44,265 bases of DNA from Alphaproteobacteria bacterium (lineage in GTDB: Bacteria > Pseudomonadota > Alphaproteobacteria > Rs-D84), in NCBI GenBank assembly GCA_017937735.1, contig JAGBCZ010000026.1:1-44265 (forward strand), in the 5' to 3' direction. Below are positions 7,578 through 16,248 of the stretch, in pieces (positions within the stretch are counted from its first letter, which is position 1; each line of letters starts with the position of its first letter). The translations under genes and the position numbers were made by a program. The notes below the pieces were generated by a model. The model was not told the DNA's origin and did no database searches. It saw only the letters and a list, made by a program, of their open reading frames with translations.

Positions 7578-7913
7578 ATGCATCAAGAAGAAGAACGTGA
7601 ATTTTATCAGCACTTGGGTCGTGTTTTACGTGAATTGCGTGAAAAACAGGGGTTAAGACAATCAGATGTCGCAGATTTTATGGGTGTGACATTCCAACAG
7701 GTGCAAAAATATGAAAAAGGTACAAACAGATTGACGGTTCTTGCCTTGATGGAATATGCGGACGCCTTGGATGTTCATCCGTCTGTATTTTTTGATGGTG
7801 ATTTAATCAGTGCGCATAGTTGTATTCTGAATCCACGTTTAATCAAAAAAAATTTAAATATGATATACAAATCGTTGTCTAATATAGAGGCGGAATTAAC
7901 AAAGAAGCAATAA
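7578..7913 (+). CDS. XRE-family helix-turn-helix transcriptional regulator
   Basis: DNA-binding protein of 111 residues. An HTH domain of the Cro/CI type spans about residues 10-65: LGRVLRELREKQGLRQSDVADFMGV is helices 1-2, TFQQVQKYEKGTNRL the recognition helix and turn, as in the common alphaproteobacterial XRE regulators that carry QKYEKG. The C-terminal 45 residues form a predicted helix, possibly for dimerisation. I take ATG 7578, preceded by AAGGGGG; an in-frame start at 7542 would lie inside the terminator of RNA element B and adds atypical residues. The gene lacks an obvious promoter between that terminator and its start, so its transcription probably depends on read-through of the upstream RNA element. 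Confidence 0.88.
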   Translation: MHQEEEREFYQHLGRVLRELREKQGLRQSDVADFMGVTFQQVQKYEKGTNRLTVLALMEYADALDVHPSVFFDGDLISAHSCILNPRLIKKNLNMIYKSLSNIEAELTKKQ

Positions 7914-7923
7914 TATATTTTCC

Positions 7924-7951
7924 TTGCAAATATATATTTTTACTGTAAAAT
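7924..7951 (+). promoter_or_regulatory. Promoter of rpsA
   Basis: TTGCAA (7924-7929), 16-base spacer, TAAAAT (7946-7951). Expected transcript start near 7958, giving a leader of about 95 bases. Confidence 0.75.
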
Positions 7952-7970
7952 TGGTCTTGACTTTGCGGGT

Positions 7971-8036
7971 GGGCGCATGGTCAGTCCGATTAACCCCACA
8001 AGACCCCCAGAGAGATTTTAGGTGGCCATGCCGCCC
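7971..8036 (+). promoter_or_regulatory. Structured rpsA leader
   Basis: GGGCGCATGG (7971-7980) can pair with CCATGCCGCCC (8026-8036) with one bulged base, closing most of the rpsA 5' leader in a long-range stem. Ribosomal protein S1 commonly represses its own translation through a structured leader; that role here is inference. Confidence 0.45.
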
Positions 8037-8052
8037 GAAAACTTGGTGAAGG

Positions 8053-9768
8053 GTGGCAAACTTTGATGAATATTTCCTTATGAAAGATTTATCCAAAGAT
8101 TTATTTAATCCATTATCTGGCGAAGATTTTGTCCAGATGTTTGACGCAAACTATGGTTCCCAAGAAACATTACAAGGCTATGCAACCAAGGGTACAGTAA
8201 AAGATATCCGTGGTGATTTTGCTATGGTTGATGTTGGCTTGAAATCCGAAGGTCGCGTTCCATTAAAAGAATTTGGCGCATCAGTACCATCTGTTGGCGA
8301 CATCATTGACGTTTTTGTTGAACGTTATGAATCACGCGAAGGTACAGCGGTTCTGTCTTATGCCAAGGCACGTGCAGAAAAAGCATGGAAAGACTTGGAA
8401 AAAACAGTTGCCGAAGGTATTGATCCAGAAGGTACAATTATCGATGTTGTACGTGGTGGTTTCACTGTTGATATCAATGGCGTATTTGCATTTATGCCAT
8501 CATCACAGGTTGATCATAAACCAATCCGCGATGCAAAATCTTTGATTGGTCTGAAAGACAAATTCCGTGTTTTGAAAATGGATGCATTGCGCACAAACGC
8601 AATCGTATCACGCCGTGCAATTCAATCTGATACAATCGCAGCTGCACAGAAAGAAGCAATGAAAAACATTGAACTGGGTGCTGTTGTCGAAGGTACAGTT
8701 AAAAACATCACAGATTATGGTGTATTTATTGACTTGGGCGGTATTGATGGTTTGTTACATGTAACAGACTTGTCATGGAAACGTGTAAATCATCCACGTG
8801 AATTGGTACATGTTGGCGAAAAGATTAAAGTCAAGGTTATCCAATTCGATCCTGAAACACACCGTATTTCATTGGGTGCAAAACAACTGGAAGAAGATCC
8901 ATGGGAAACAGCATCACGTGCGTTCAACGTTGGTGATACAGTATCTGGCAAGGTATCTTCATTAACAGATTATGGTGCATTCATTGATTTGGGCAACAAT
9001 ATCGAAGGTTTGGTTCACATGTCTGAACTGTCCTGGACAAACAAGAATATCCTCCCAAGCAAAGTTTTGCAAAACGGTCAGGATATCAACGTTGTTGTTC
9101 TGGGCATTGACCAAGATAAACGCCGTATTTCATTGGGTTACAAACAACTGCAACCAAATCCATGGAAACAGTTTGCTGAAACACACAATGTTGGCGATGT
9201 AATCACAGGCCCAATTAAAAATACAACTGAATTCGGTTTGTTTGTGGCCCTGACACCAGAATTAGATGGTATGGTTCATATCTCTGATTTGTCTTGGAAC
9301 AAATTGGACGAAGAAGAATTGAAAAAATTCGTTCGTGGCCAAGAAGTAACAGCGAAAATTTTGGACATCAATCCAGAAAAAGAACGTGTTACATTGGGTA
9401 TCAAACAATTAACTGAAAGCGCAGAAAACAACGCTGTATCTATCAAGAAAGGCGCTGTTGTATGTGGTACAGTTTCCGAAATCACACCAGATGAACTGAT
9501 TTTGGCATTGCCAGGTGATGCACGTGGTGTAATCCGCCGTACAGACCTGTCACGTGAAAAATCAGAACAGGATACAGGCAAATTTAACATTGGTGATTCT
9601 GTCGAAGCATCAGTTGTATCTGTTGAAGACAACACAGTTAAATTGTCTATCCGTGCATTACAAGTGACCTTAGAAAAACAAGCAGTCAAAGAATTCTCGA
9701 ACGAAGCAGACAGTGGTTCTGTTTTGGGCGACATTTTGGGCGCTGCAATCGAAAACAGCAAAAAATAA
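8053..9768 (+). CDS. rpsA: 30S ribosomal protein bS1
   Basis: mRNA-binding ribosomal protein that helps place mRNA on the 30S subunit. The 571-residue length is normal for the six-repeat form. Successive S1 (OB-fold) domains are visible, the middle ones with clear copies of the G-x-V-x3-T-D-YG-x-F-(V/I)-D-L-G pattern (for example GTVKNITDYGVFIDLGG near residue 215 and GKVSSLTDYGAFIDLGN near 300), each ending in RISLG-K/Y-QL. The start is uncertain: GTG 8053 (MANFDEYF) has GAAGG too close for ideal spacing, and ATG 8080 is an alternative that would shorten it by nine residues. The gene stands alone with its own promoter and terminator; the common partners cmk and ihfB are absent here. Confidence 0.96.
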   Translation: MANFDEYFLMKDLSKDLFNPLSGEDFVQMFDANYGSQETLQGYATKGTVKDIRGDFAMVDVGLKSEGRVPLKEFGASVPSVGDIIDVFVERYESREGTAVLSYAKARAEKAWKDLEKTVAEGIDPEGTIIDVVRGGFTVDINGVFAFMPSSQVDHKPIRDAKSLIGLKDKFRVLKMDALRTNAIVSRRAIQSDTIAAAQKEAMKNIELGAVVEGTVKNITDYGVFIDLGGIDGLLHVTDLSWKRVNHPRELVHVGEKIKVKVIQFDPETHRISLGAKQLEEDPWETASRAFNVGDTVSGKVSSLTDYGAFIDLGNNIEGLVHMSELSWTNKNILPSKVLQNGQDINVVVLGIDQDKRRISLGYKQLQPNPWKQFAETHNVGDVITGPIKNTTEFGLFVALTPELDGMVHISDLSWNKLDEEELKKFVRGQEVTAKILDINPEKERVTLGIKQLTESAENNAVSIKKGAVVCGTVSEITPDELILALPGDARGVIRRTDLSREKSEQDTGKFNIGDSVEASVVSVEDNTVKLSIRALQVTLEKQAVKEFSNEADSGSVLGDILGAAIENSKK

Positions 9769-9791
9769 TTTGTATGTTTTTGAATAAAATT

Positions 9792-9823
9792 AACTGGGCA
9801 AAATTTGCCCAGTTTTATTTTTT
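9792..9823 (+). terminator. Intrinsic terminator of rpsA
   Basis: AACTGGGCAAA pairs with TTTGCCCAGTT over 9792-9814, followed by a T-rich run to 9823. Its right arm also supplies the -35 box of the next promoter. Confidence 0.9.
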
Positions 9824-9833
9824 ATGGTAAAAT
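9805..9833 (+). promoter_or_regulatory. Promoter placing the transcript start at the ATG of the adenylate-kinase-like gene
   Basis: TTGCCC (9805-9810), 17-base spacer, TAAAAT (9828-9833). Only six bases separate the -10 box from ATG 9840, so the mRNA is predicted to be leaderless. Confidence 0.6.
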
Positions 9834-9839
9834 ACGTGC

Positions 9840-10400
9840 ATGACAAATAAACCACAGATGATTTTAATGATGGGGGGCCAGGGCGTAGGCAAGGGGGCTT
9901 GTTCACGTATGCTGATGGCGTCTCATAATTATAAACACATTGAAACAGGCGCAATTTTGCGTTCTATGCCACCTGAATCAGATGTTGCAAAAACGATTTC
10001 TGCGGGCAACTTGGTAACGGACGAAATGCTGTTTGATATAATGCAATCTGAAATTGATATAAATTCAGATATTATATTGGACGGATTTCCACGTAAACTA
10101 TCCCAGGCCCAATGGCTGGTTGATAATTATGCAGATATTTTTGATATCCACGCATTGTATTTATCTGTGCCAACAGAAATAATGATTCAACGTATACATA
10201 AACGTAATCGAGAAGGCGGAAAGCGTATCGATGATTCATCGCCAGAAATAATTCAAAGACGGATTGATAATTATTTTAAAATAACAATGCCAGCGATTGA
10301 TTGGTTGCGTGAATGTCCACGTGTTAAATTTACAGAAATAGACGCCAGTGGCGATATAAACGATAATATGAACCAAATTATCACAGCATTACAGCGATAA
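9840..10400 (+). CDS. Adenylate kinase family protein (short form)
   Basis: Nucleoside monophosphate kinase, probably AMP + ATP to 2 ADP. The P-loop GGQGVGKG is at residues 12-19, the NMP-binding region follows (HIETGAILR), and DGFPRKLSQAQ is the conserved adenylate-kinase DGFPR motif. At 186 residues it is the short type without a full zinc LID; the LID arginine segment appears as RIDDSSPEIIQRRI. It is not next to secY, the usual adk neighbour, so it may be a second, divergent kinase rather than the main adk. No Shine-Dalgarno sequence precedes the ATG; the promoter position suggests a leaderless mRNA. It converges on infB. Confidence 0.88.
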   Translation: MTNKPQMILMMGGQGVGKGACSRMLMASHNYKHIETGAILRSMPPESDVAKTISAGNLVTDEMLFDIMQSEIDINSDIILDGFPRKLSQAQWLVDNYADIFDIHALYLSVPTEIMIQRIHKRNREGGKRIDDSSPEIIQRRIDNYFKITMPAIDWLRECPRVKFTEIDASGDINDNMNQIITALQR

Positions 10401-10423
10401 ATTGTCTGTGTTACAGAATTAAA

Positions 10424-10443
10424 AATCCCCCAAACGGGGGATT
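10424..10443. terminator. Terminator between the kinase gene and infB
   Basis: AATCCCCC and GGGGGATT arms around a short loop, with an A-run on the left that reads as a T-run after infB on the minus strand. On the plus strand the following ATTGTTTA is a weaker T-tract. Confidence 0.85.
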
Positions 10444-10445
10444 GT

Positions 10446-12848
10446 TTATATTTCTGCACGAATTTCTTCGACCTCGTAACATTCAACACGGTCGCCTTCT
10501 TTCAAGTCATTATACTTATCAAAAGACATACCGAATTCAACGCCACCAGATACTTCTTTTACTTCGTTCTTTTCACGGCGCAGTTGCCCAATCTTGCCAT
10601 CATAGATAACAACATTGTTACGCAACAGGCGTACAAATGCATCTTTCTTAATCGTGCCTTCGGTCATGCGGCAACCTGCAACACGAACACCTTTGCCAAC
10701 GGTAAACAGTGCGATAACGTCTGCGTACCCGATAAATGTTTCGCGTTTTTCTGGTGCCAGTTTACCAGACAAGATTTCTTTGATTTCATCTGTAATGCGG
10801 TACACAACGCTGTGATATCTGATGTCGACACCGTTTGAACGTGCCATGTCACGTACAACAGAATCTGCACGTACGTTAAATGCAACAATCACAGCCCCAG
10901 ACGCAGTCGCCAAGCGAATATCGCCTTCGGTAATTTGACCAACCCCAGATGACAATATTTCAACACCAACCTTGTCTGTATTGATATCTTTGACCATGTC
11001 TGAAATTGCTTCGACTGAACCTTGAACGTCTGCACGCAGGATAATTGGCAAGATAAGTTTCTTGTTGTCATCACGTTTTGCAAACAGTTCTTCCAGACTG
11101 GAACGTTTAACGGCATTTGCCTTGTCTTTAATTTTTTGTGCGCGATATGCGGCGACTTCACGTGTTTGTGCCTCGCTTTCCATAACACGCAGTTCGTCAC
11201 CTGCACCCGGCACAGTATTCAGCCCCAATACCACAGCTGGCTGACCAGGGCGTACAGATTTTACACGTTCGCCATTTGAATTTATCAGACCACGAACACG
11301 ACCAAACGTTTCGCCAACAACGAACACATCACCGATTTTCAGTGTGCCTTGACGCATCAGTACAGTTGCAACCGCCCCCAGTCCTTTTTCCTGTTTTGCT
11401 TCGACCACGTATGCGACCGCCGGCATATCTGCATCTGCTTTTAATTCCATCATTTCTGCCTGTAACAGAATTGCTTCTTCCAGTTTGTCCAAGCCAATCT
11501 TTTTGGTTGCAGAAATTTCAACGCATTGAACATCGCCACCCATTTCTTCGACTTGAACTTCTTGTTGCAACAGGTCTGTTTTTACACGCAGTGCATTTGC
11601 TTCGGGCAAGTCAATTTTATTGATTGCGACAATAAACGGTACGTTTGCAGCACGAATATGGTTAATCGCTTCGATTGTTTGTGGCATGATAGAATCATTT
11701 GCCGCCACAACCAACACAACAATATCCGCCATCTGTGCGCCACGTGCACGCATTGCTGTAAATGTTTCGTGCCCCGGTGTATCCAAGAATGTAATCATTG
11801 CGCCAGATTTTGTTTTAACTTCGTACGAAGACACATGTTGTGTAATTCCGCCGGCTTCGCCTGCGGCAACATTTGCGTTGCGGAATGCGTCCAGCAAAGA
11901 TGTCTTACCATGGTCAACGTGTCCCACAACGGTTACAACAGGCGCACGTGGTGTCAGATTTTCTGGATTTGGTTCACGTTCCAGAATTTCTGCGTATGGT
12001 TTAACATCGACACGCTTTACAGTTGCGCCAAATTCACCAGCAATCAATTCTGCTGTATCGGCATCAATCGACTGATTTACAGACACCATCATGCCCATTT
12101 CCATCAGTTTTTTGATAACATTACCGACTTTTTCTGCCATCGCAGCAGCCAAATCTTTGACTGTAATTGTGTCGCCCAGTGTTACAACGTGTTCAACCTT
12201 TTGTGGCGCAGAAAATACTGCACGTGCCTTTTCACGAAAGCGTTTCAGCGATGCTTCTGATCTGCGGCGATTTGCGCCACGCAGACCGATTTCATCATCG
12301 TCTTCGCCATCGCCCATAACGATATCACGCAGGTGGATTTTGCCAGACTTTTTAAAATCTTTTTTTGAATTATTAAATCTGGAACCACGTTCTTCGTCAT
12401 CGTTGTCACGGTTTTTGCGACTGGCACCTGCCACAGCATTGTTTGTAAATACTTTTGGCTGTTGTGCGTGTTTCTGACGTGCTGGCTGGTTATTATCGTC
12501 CGCAGATTCAACATCTGTATTTGCGTTTTCACGTGCAGCCAACTGTGATTTAACCTGTTGGTATTCACGGTTTTCACGTTCGATTTCTGCTGCACGTGCT
12601 GCACGTGCTGCTTCTTCTTCGGCTTCACGTTTTTTACGTTCTTCTTCACGTGCCTTGGCGGCGGCCAACACTGCACGCAGTTTTTCATCTGCAGCATTTT
12701 TTGGTGCCGCAGGTGTATTTGGTTCATCACGCAGTTCTTTGTTGCCAGGTGCGACAACACGGCGGCGGCGTTCTACGAACACCGCATCGCCTTTTTTGCT
12801 GCGTACCGCATCAGTTGTTACAGATTTTCCAAGTGTCAATGTTGCCAT
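10446..12848 (-). CDS. infB: Translation initiation factor IF-2
   Basis: GTPase that brings initiator tRNA to the ribosome. Of 800 residues, the first ~225 are a charged, low-complexity region rich in Arg, Glu and Ala with a likely coiled coil near residues 55-110; the IF2 N domain ([13 protein letters not shown]...) is near 230-285; the G domain starts near 305 with [14 protein letters not shown] and NKID; domains II-IV follow, ending with EEIRAEI. I choose ATG 12848 because AAGG lies eight bases upstream; a GTG at 12857 would be too close to it. It follows nusA by 27 bases. ylxR is missing between them, and rbfA and truB do not follow. Confidence 0.97.
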   Translation of the reverse strand: MATLTLGKSVTTDAVRSKKGDAVFVERRRRVVAPGNKELRDEPNTPAAPKNAADEKLRAVLAAAKAREEERKKREAEEEAARAARAAEIERENREYQQVKSQLAARENANTDVESADDNNQPARQKHAQQPKVFTNNAVAGASRKNRDNDDEERGSRFNNSKKDFKKSGKIHLRDIVMGDGEDDDEIGLRGANRRRSEASLKRFREKARAVFSAPQKVEHVVTLGDTITVKDLAAAMAEKVGNVIKKLMEMGMMVSVNQSIDADTAELIAGEFGATVKRVDVKPYAEILEREPNPENLTPRAPVVTVVGHVDHGKTSLLDAFRNANVAAGEAGGITQHVSSYEVKTKSGAMITFLDTPGHETFTAMRARGAQMADIVVLVVAANDSIMPQTIEAINHIRAANVPFIVAINKIDLPEANALRVKTDLLQQEVQVEEMGGDVQCVEISATKKIGLDKLEEAILLQAEMMELKADADMPAVAYVVEAKQEKGLGAVATVLMRQGTLKIGDVFVVGETFGRVRGLINSNGERVKSVRPGQPAVVLGLNTVPGAGDELRVMESEAQTREVAAYRAQKIKDKANAVKRSSLEELFAKRDDNKKLILPIILRADVQGSVEAISDMVKDINTDKVGVEILSSGVGQITEGDIRLATASGAVIVAFNVRADSVVRDMARSNGVDIRYHSVVYRITDEIKEILSGKLAPEKRETFIGYADVIALFTVGKGVRVAGCRMTEGTIKKDAFVRLLRNNVVIYDGKIGQLRREKNEVKEVSGGVEFGMSFDKYNDLKEGDRVECYEVEEIRAEI

Positions 12849-12875
12849 ATATGCCACCTTGTTTTATTGTTTATT

Positions 12876-14414
12876 TTATTCTTCGTTTTGTTCGATATTG
12901 TATGCGATTTCACGTGCTTTCATAATTACACGACCCGCCAAACGGTTCGAGAATGTATCTTCGCCCAATATTTCAATCAGTTCATCTGTTGCCAAGTCCG
13001 CCAAATCAGCCAATGATTTGATACCTGCTTGACCCAGTTGCATAATGATTGGACGTTTGATAAATGTAAAGTTCAACAAGTCATCAGACATACCGATTTT
13101 ATGACCTTCTTCGAAATAGTTTTGTTCAATTCTGTCCAGATAGTCTTTTGCACGTTTTTGTAATTCCGCAGCCAATTCAGGGTTAAATCCTTCGATTTCT
13201 TCCAGTTCTGCGATATCAACAAATGCGATTTCTTCGATTGTGCGGAACCCTTCGGTGATTAACAGTTGTGCAATCATTTCATCAACATCCAGTGCACCGA
13301 TAAACAGTTCTGTTTTTTCTTTGAATTCTTTTGCACGTTTTTCTTGTTCTTCTGTTTCGTTCATAATATCGATATTCCAGCCTGTCAATTGTGATGCCAG
13401 TCGAACGTTTTGACCACGGCGACCAATTGCCAAAGACTGTTGATCTTCGTTTACAACGACAGCTGCCGTGCGTGTATCTTCGTCAACGATGATTTTTGCG
13501 ACCTTGGCAGGTTGCATTGCATTAACGATAAATACAGCAGGGTCTTCGGAATACAAGATAACGTCAATTTTTTCGCCATGGCATTCGTTGATAACAGGTT
13601 GGATACGTGTACCCTTGATACCAACAGTCATACCAACTGCATCAATTGATGGGTCTTGTGTTTCCACAGCGATTTTTGCGTGTGAACCTGGGGCACGTGC
13701 CACAGATTTAATTTTAATAATGCCTTCGTAAATTTCAGGAACTTCTTGAACAAACAGTTTTTCCATGAACATTGGATGTGTACGTGTCAAGAAAATCTGT
13801 GGACCTGTATTAGAACGAACAACGTCCATAATTAACGCACGAACACGGTCGCCAACCGCCAATTTTTCCCCAGGAATCAATTCTGTGCTTTTGATATAAC
13901 CTTCGGCTTTACCGTTGATGTCAACGAACACACTGCCGAATTCGATGCGTTTTACAACACCGCTGACGATATCGCCGATTGTATCTTTGAATTCTTCGAA
14001 TTGGCGGCCTTTTTCTGCATCACGAACACGTGTTGTCATCATTTGTTTTGCAGTTTGGAACGCCATACGTCCAAATTCTGGTTCTGGTAATGCGTCTTCA
14101 ACAACATCGCCAACAGATGGGTCTTTTGCATATTTTTTTGCCTGTGCCACGGTCAGCATTGTATCAGGATTATATTCTTCGCCTGCGGCTTCAACAGATT
14201 CAATAACATCGAACAAGCGTTTTACATGAATTGCGCCATTTTTTCTATCGATATTTGCGATGATATTAAATTCTTCGCCATATTTATGTTTTGCAATTTT
14301 TGCGATTGCCGCTTCCAGTGATTCAATAACTATTTCACGATCGATTTGTTTTTCTTGGGCCAAAGAATCAATAGCCAACAACAAATCTTGACGAGGCATA
14401 GATACAAAAGACAT
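12876..14414 (-). CDS. nusA: Transcription termination/antitermination factor NusA
   Basis: RNA polymerase-binding elongation factor. The 512-residue protein has the N-terminal RNAP-binding domain (residues 1-~125), an S1 domain (~130-200, [15 protein letters not shown]), two KH domains (~205-345, including [11 protein letters not shown] and [12 protein letters not shown]), and two C-terminal helix-hairpin-helix repeats of the alphaproteobacterial form. AAAGGAG is seven bases before ATG 14414. It heads a two-gene operon with infB; rimP, normally directly upstream, is absent because lpxD lies divergently there. A leader with a GC-rich hairpin precedes it. Confidence 0.97.
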   Translation of the reverse strand: MSFVSMPRQDLLLAIDSLAQEKQIDREIVIESLEAAIAKIAKHKYGEEFNIIANIDRKNGAIHVKRLFDVIESVEAAGEEYNPDTMLTVAQAKKYAKDPSVGDVVEDALPEPEFGRMAFQTAKQMMTTRVRDAEKGRQFEEFKDTIGDIVSGVVKRIEFGSVFVDINGKAEGYIKSTELIPGEKLAVGDRVRALIMDVVRSNTGPQIFLTRTHPMFMEKLFVQEVPEIYEGIIKIKSVARAPGSHAKIAVETQDPSIDAVGMTVGIKGTRIQPVINECHGEKIDVILYSEDPAVFIVNAMQPAKVAKIIVDEDTRTAAVVVNEDQQSLAIGRRGQNVRLASQLTGWNIDIMNETEEQEKRAKEFKEKTELFIGALDVDEMIAQLLITEGFRTIEEIAFVDIAELEEIEGFNPELAAELQKRAKDYLDRIEQNYFEEGHKIGMSDDLLNFTFIKRPIIMQLGQAGIKSLADLADLATDELIEILGEDTFSNRLAGRVIMKAREIAYNIEQNEE

Positions 14415-14454
14415 TTGTTTACTCCTTTGTGTTTTTCAGATGTCTTATTGAAAG

Positions 14455-14475
14455 AGCGGGGTTTTTCAACCCCGC
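14455..14475 (-). promoter_or_regulatory. GC-rich hairpin in the nusA leader
   Basis: GCGGGGTT and AACCCCGC arms lie about 40 bases before the nusA start; no T-run follows on the minus strand, so it is not a standard terminator. A second near-palindrome, CTTAA...TTAAG, spans 14477-14494. A role in autoregulation is possible but inferred. Confidence 0.5.
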
Positions 14476-14504
14476 CCTTAAAAAATTATTTAAGAACACT
14501 GTGT

Positions 14505-14532
14505 ATTATATACACGAATCGCAAAAATACAA
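14505..14532 (-). promoter_or_regulatory. Promoter of nusA-infB
   Basis: Minus strand TTGTAT (14532-14527), 16-base spacer, TATAAT (14510-14505). Confidence 0.7.
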
Positions 14533-14581
14533 GGAAAAAAATATATACATAAAAAGTGTGGCGTTGTGTTTTTTTTTGATT

Positions 14582-14587
14582 TATAAT
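14582..14587 (+). promoter_or_regulatory. -10 box just before lpxD
   Basis: TATAAT ends nine bases before ATG 14597, so the lpxD leader would be at most a few bases. No good -35 box is seen at the usual distance, which lowers confidence. Confidence 0.45.
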
Positions 14588-14596
14588 CTGGGCACT

Positions 14597-15640
14597 ATGA
14601 AGAACTTTATAAAAAACTTGTTTATGCCAGCAGCAAGCAAAACAACAGCTGGTGCATTGGCGGCCAAATTTGGCTTGGAATTACGTGGCGATGCAAATGC
14701 GCCTGTGCGTGGTGTTGCGCCGATTGCAGATGCAAGACCTGGTCAATTGGCATTTTATTCCACAGAACAAAACAGTAATGCGTTCAAGATTTTGCCAATA
14801 TCTGTATTGGAAAACACACGTGCAACTGTAATTTTGGTTCAACCAGAAATGGCCAAACACGCCCCTAGTGGTACAACGCTGTTAATTACAGACAGTCCAC
14901 GTGGCAATATTGTCAAGATTCTGGGCGAAATTTATCGTGAAAAACCACGCTTTGGTATCAGTAAACATGCATTTATTGAACGTGGTGTATTCTTTCGTAA
15001 AAAGCGCACAAATTATGTGGGCCAGTTTGTAACAATTGAACGTGGTGCATCTATTGAACCAGGGGTTAAGATTTATCCAAACGCATTTATTGGTCGTGGC
15101 GTTGTGCTGGGGCGCAATACCGTTGTACACAGTGGTGCGCATATTGAAAATGCAACTATTGGTGCAGACAGTGTGATAAATGCGAACGCTGTTATTGGCA
15201 AAGATGGGTTTGGTTACACACGTCAAAATGGTAAAAATGTATTTATCCCACATGTTGGCCGTGTTGTGATTGGTGAACGTGTATCGATTGGTGCAAATAC
15301 ATGTGTTGACCGTGGTGCTATGACAGATACAACGATTGGCGACGGAACCAAGATTGATAATTTGTGCCAGATTGCACACGGTGTTGTAATTGGTTCTGAA
15401 TGTTTCTTGGCCAGTGGTACCGGAATTGCAGGTGGCGTTGTTGTTGGTGACCGTGCGTTATTGGGTGGCCATGTTGGTATTGCCAATGGTGTTAAAATTG
15501 GAAACGATGCATCGATTGGCGCAAACAGTGGCGTGTTCCGTAACGTTCCAGATGGGGAAAGTTATATGGGATATCCTGCGGGGCCAGGTACAGAATTTAT
15601 GCGTCATTATGCGTGGTTGCGTAAAAATTCAAAGAAATAA
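14597..15640 (+). CDS. lpxD: UDP-3-O-acylglucosamine N-acyltransferase LpxD
   Basis: Third step of lipid A synthesis: N-acylates UDP-3-O-acyl-glucosamine from acyl-ACP, in the cytosol. Of 347 residues, the N-terminal uridine-binding domain covers ~20-115 and the rest is a left-handed beta-helix of hexapeptide repeats ([14 protein letters not shown] and similar). The catalytic histidine is about residue 261 in QIAHGVVIG. The C-terminal MGYPAGP is typical. I take ATG 14597, since longer in-frame extension to 14429 would run through the nusA promoter region and is not LpxD-like. It is followed after ten bases by fabZ. lpxA and lpxB, the usual further members, are not here. Confidence 0.96.
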   Translation: MKNFIKNLFMPAASKTTAGALAAKFGLELRGDANAPVRGVAPIADARPGQLAFYSTEQNSNAFKILPISVLENTRATVILVQPEMAKHAPSGTTLLITDSPRGNIVKILGEIYREKPRFGISKHAFIERGVFFRKKRTNYVGQFVTIERGASIEPGVKIYPNAFIGRGVVLGRNTVVHSGAHIENATIGADSVINANAVIGKDGFGYTRQNGKNVFIPHVGRVVIGERVSIGANTCVDRGAMTDTTIGDGTKIDNLCQIAHGVVIGSECFLASGTGIAGGVVVGDRALLGGHVGIANGVKIGNDASIGANSGVFRNVPDGESYMGYPAGPGTEFMRHYAWLRKNSKK

Positions 15641-15650
15641 CGGTGAAAAA

Positions 15651-16094
15651 ATGATTGCAGATATAAAAGAGATTGAAAAAGTAATTCCACATCGTGGCGA
15701 CATGCGCATGGTGGATGAAATTCGTGAATATTCTGACAGCAGTGCTGTTGGCGTTAAATATGTTCGTGATGACGAATTTTGGTGTGCTGGGCATTTTCCT
15801 GGCAATCCAATTATGCCAGGTGTATTACAGGTCGAAGCGCTGGCTCAAACCGCATGTTTTGTTGCGTTTAAACGTTTTTCTGACCAAGAACGCCGTGACA
15901 TGTTGGGGTATTTTACCACAATGGAAAAAATTAAGTTTTCGCACATGGTGCGCCCAGGTGATAAATTGGAATTACATGTCGAACTGTTGATGAGTAAGAT
16001 GAGTATGTACAAATTCCACGGAATTGCGATGGTGGCTGGTAAAAAGGTTGCAGAATCAACATTTACCGCAGTAATACAAAAAGTTGTAAAATAA
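15651..16094 (+). CDS. fabZ: 3-hydroxyacyl-ACP dehydratase FabZ
   Basis: Hot-dog-fold dehydratase of type II fatty-acid synthesis; removes water from 3-hydroxyacyl-ACP. Of 147 residues, catalytic His48 lies in GHFPGNPIMPG and catalytic Glu62 in QVEALAQ, both canonical. The N-terminal IPHRGDMRMVDEI replaces the usual IPHRYPFLLVDRV, a slightly divergent substrate-entry segment. It forms an operon with lpxD (ten-base gap, weak CGGTGAAAAA before ATG 15651), which places the branch point between lipid A and fatty-acid synthesis in one transcript. A strong terminator follows. Confidence 0.94.
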   Translation: MIADIKEIEKVIPHRGDMRMVDEIREYSDSSAVGVKYVRDDEFWCAGHFPGNPIMPGVLQVEALAQTACFVAFKRFSDQERRDMLGYFTTMEKIKFSHMVRPGDKLELHVELLMSKMSMYKFHGIAMVAGKKVAESTFTAVIQKVVK

Positions 16095-16119
16095 AATCCC
16101 CAAAATGGGGATTTTTTTT
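16094..16119 (+). terminator. Intrinsic terminator of lpxD-fabZ
   Basis: AAATCCCC and GGGGATTT arms around a short loop, followed by a run of T to 16119. Confidence 0.9.
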
Positions 16120-16129
16120 ATTCTCCTTT

Positions 16130-16156
16130 GTCATTCCTGCGAAGGCAGGAATAGGG
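16130..16156. repeat. Repetitive-extragenic-palindrome-like sequence
   Basis: ATTCCTGC (16133-16140) and GCAGGAAT (16145-16152) flank GAAG and are preceded by GTC. This closely resembles the GTCATTCC(C/T)GCGAA-type palindromes spread between genes of many proteobacteria. Only one copy was seen in the window. Confidence 0.6.
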
Positions 16157-16224
16157 ACTTTAATTTCTTCCCGTGTTGTACAACGGTGGGGTGTTGGCTC
16201 GTTTCGCTTTGTGCTGGATAAAAA

Positions 16225-16244
16225 AATCCCCCATTTGGGGGATT
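16225..16244 (-). terminator. Terminator of the cysteine-rich exported protein gene
   Basis: AATCCCCC/GGGGGATT hairpin; on the minus strand it is followed by a run of T (complement of 16219-16226). Confidence 0.9.
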
Positions 16245-16248
16245 TGTT

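Noticed and set aside
11526..12260. 244-residue frame opposite infB
   Set aside because: A shadow of infB with very high Cys and His content and no ribosome binding site.
14429..14596. N-terminal extension of LpxD to 14429
   Set aside because: It runs through the nusA leader and promoter and has no similarity to LpxD.
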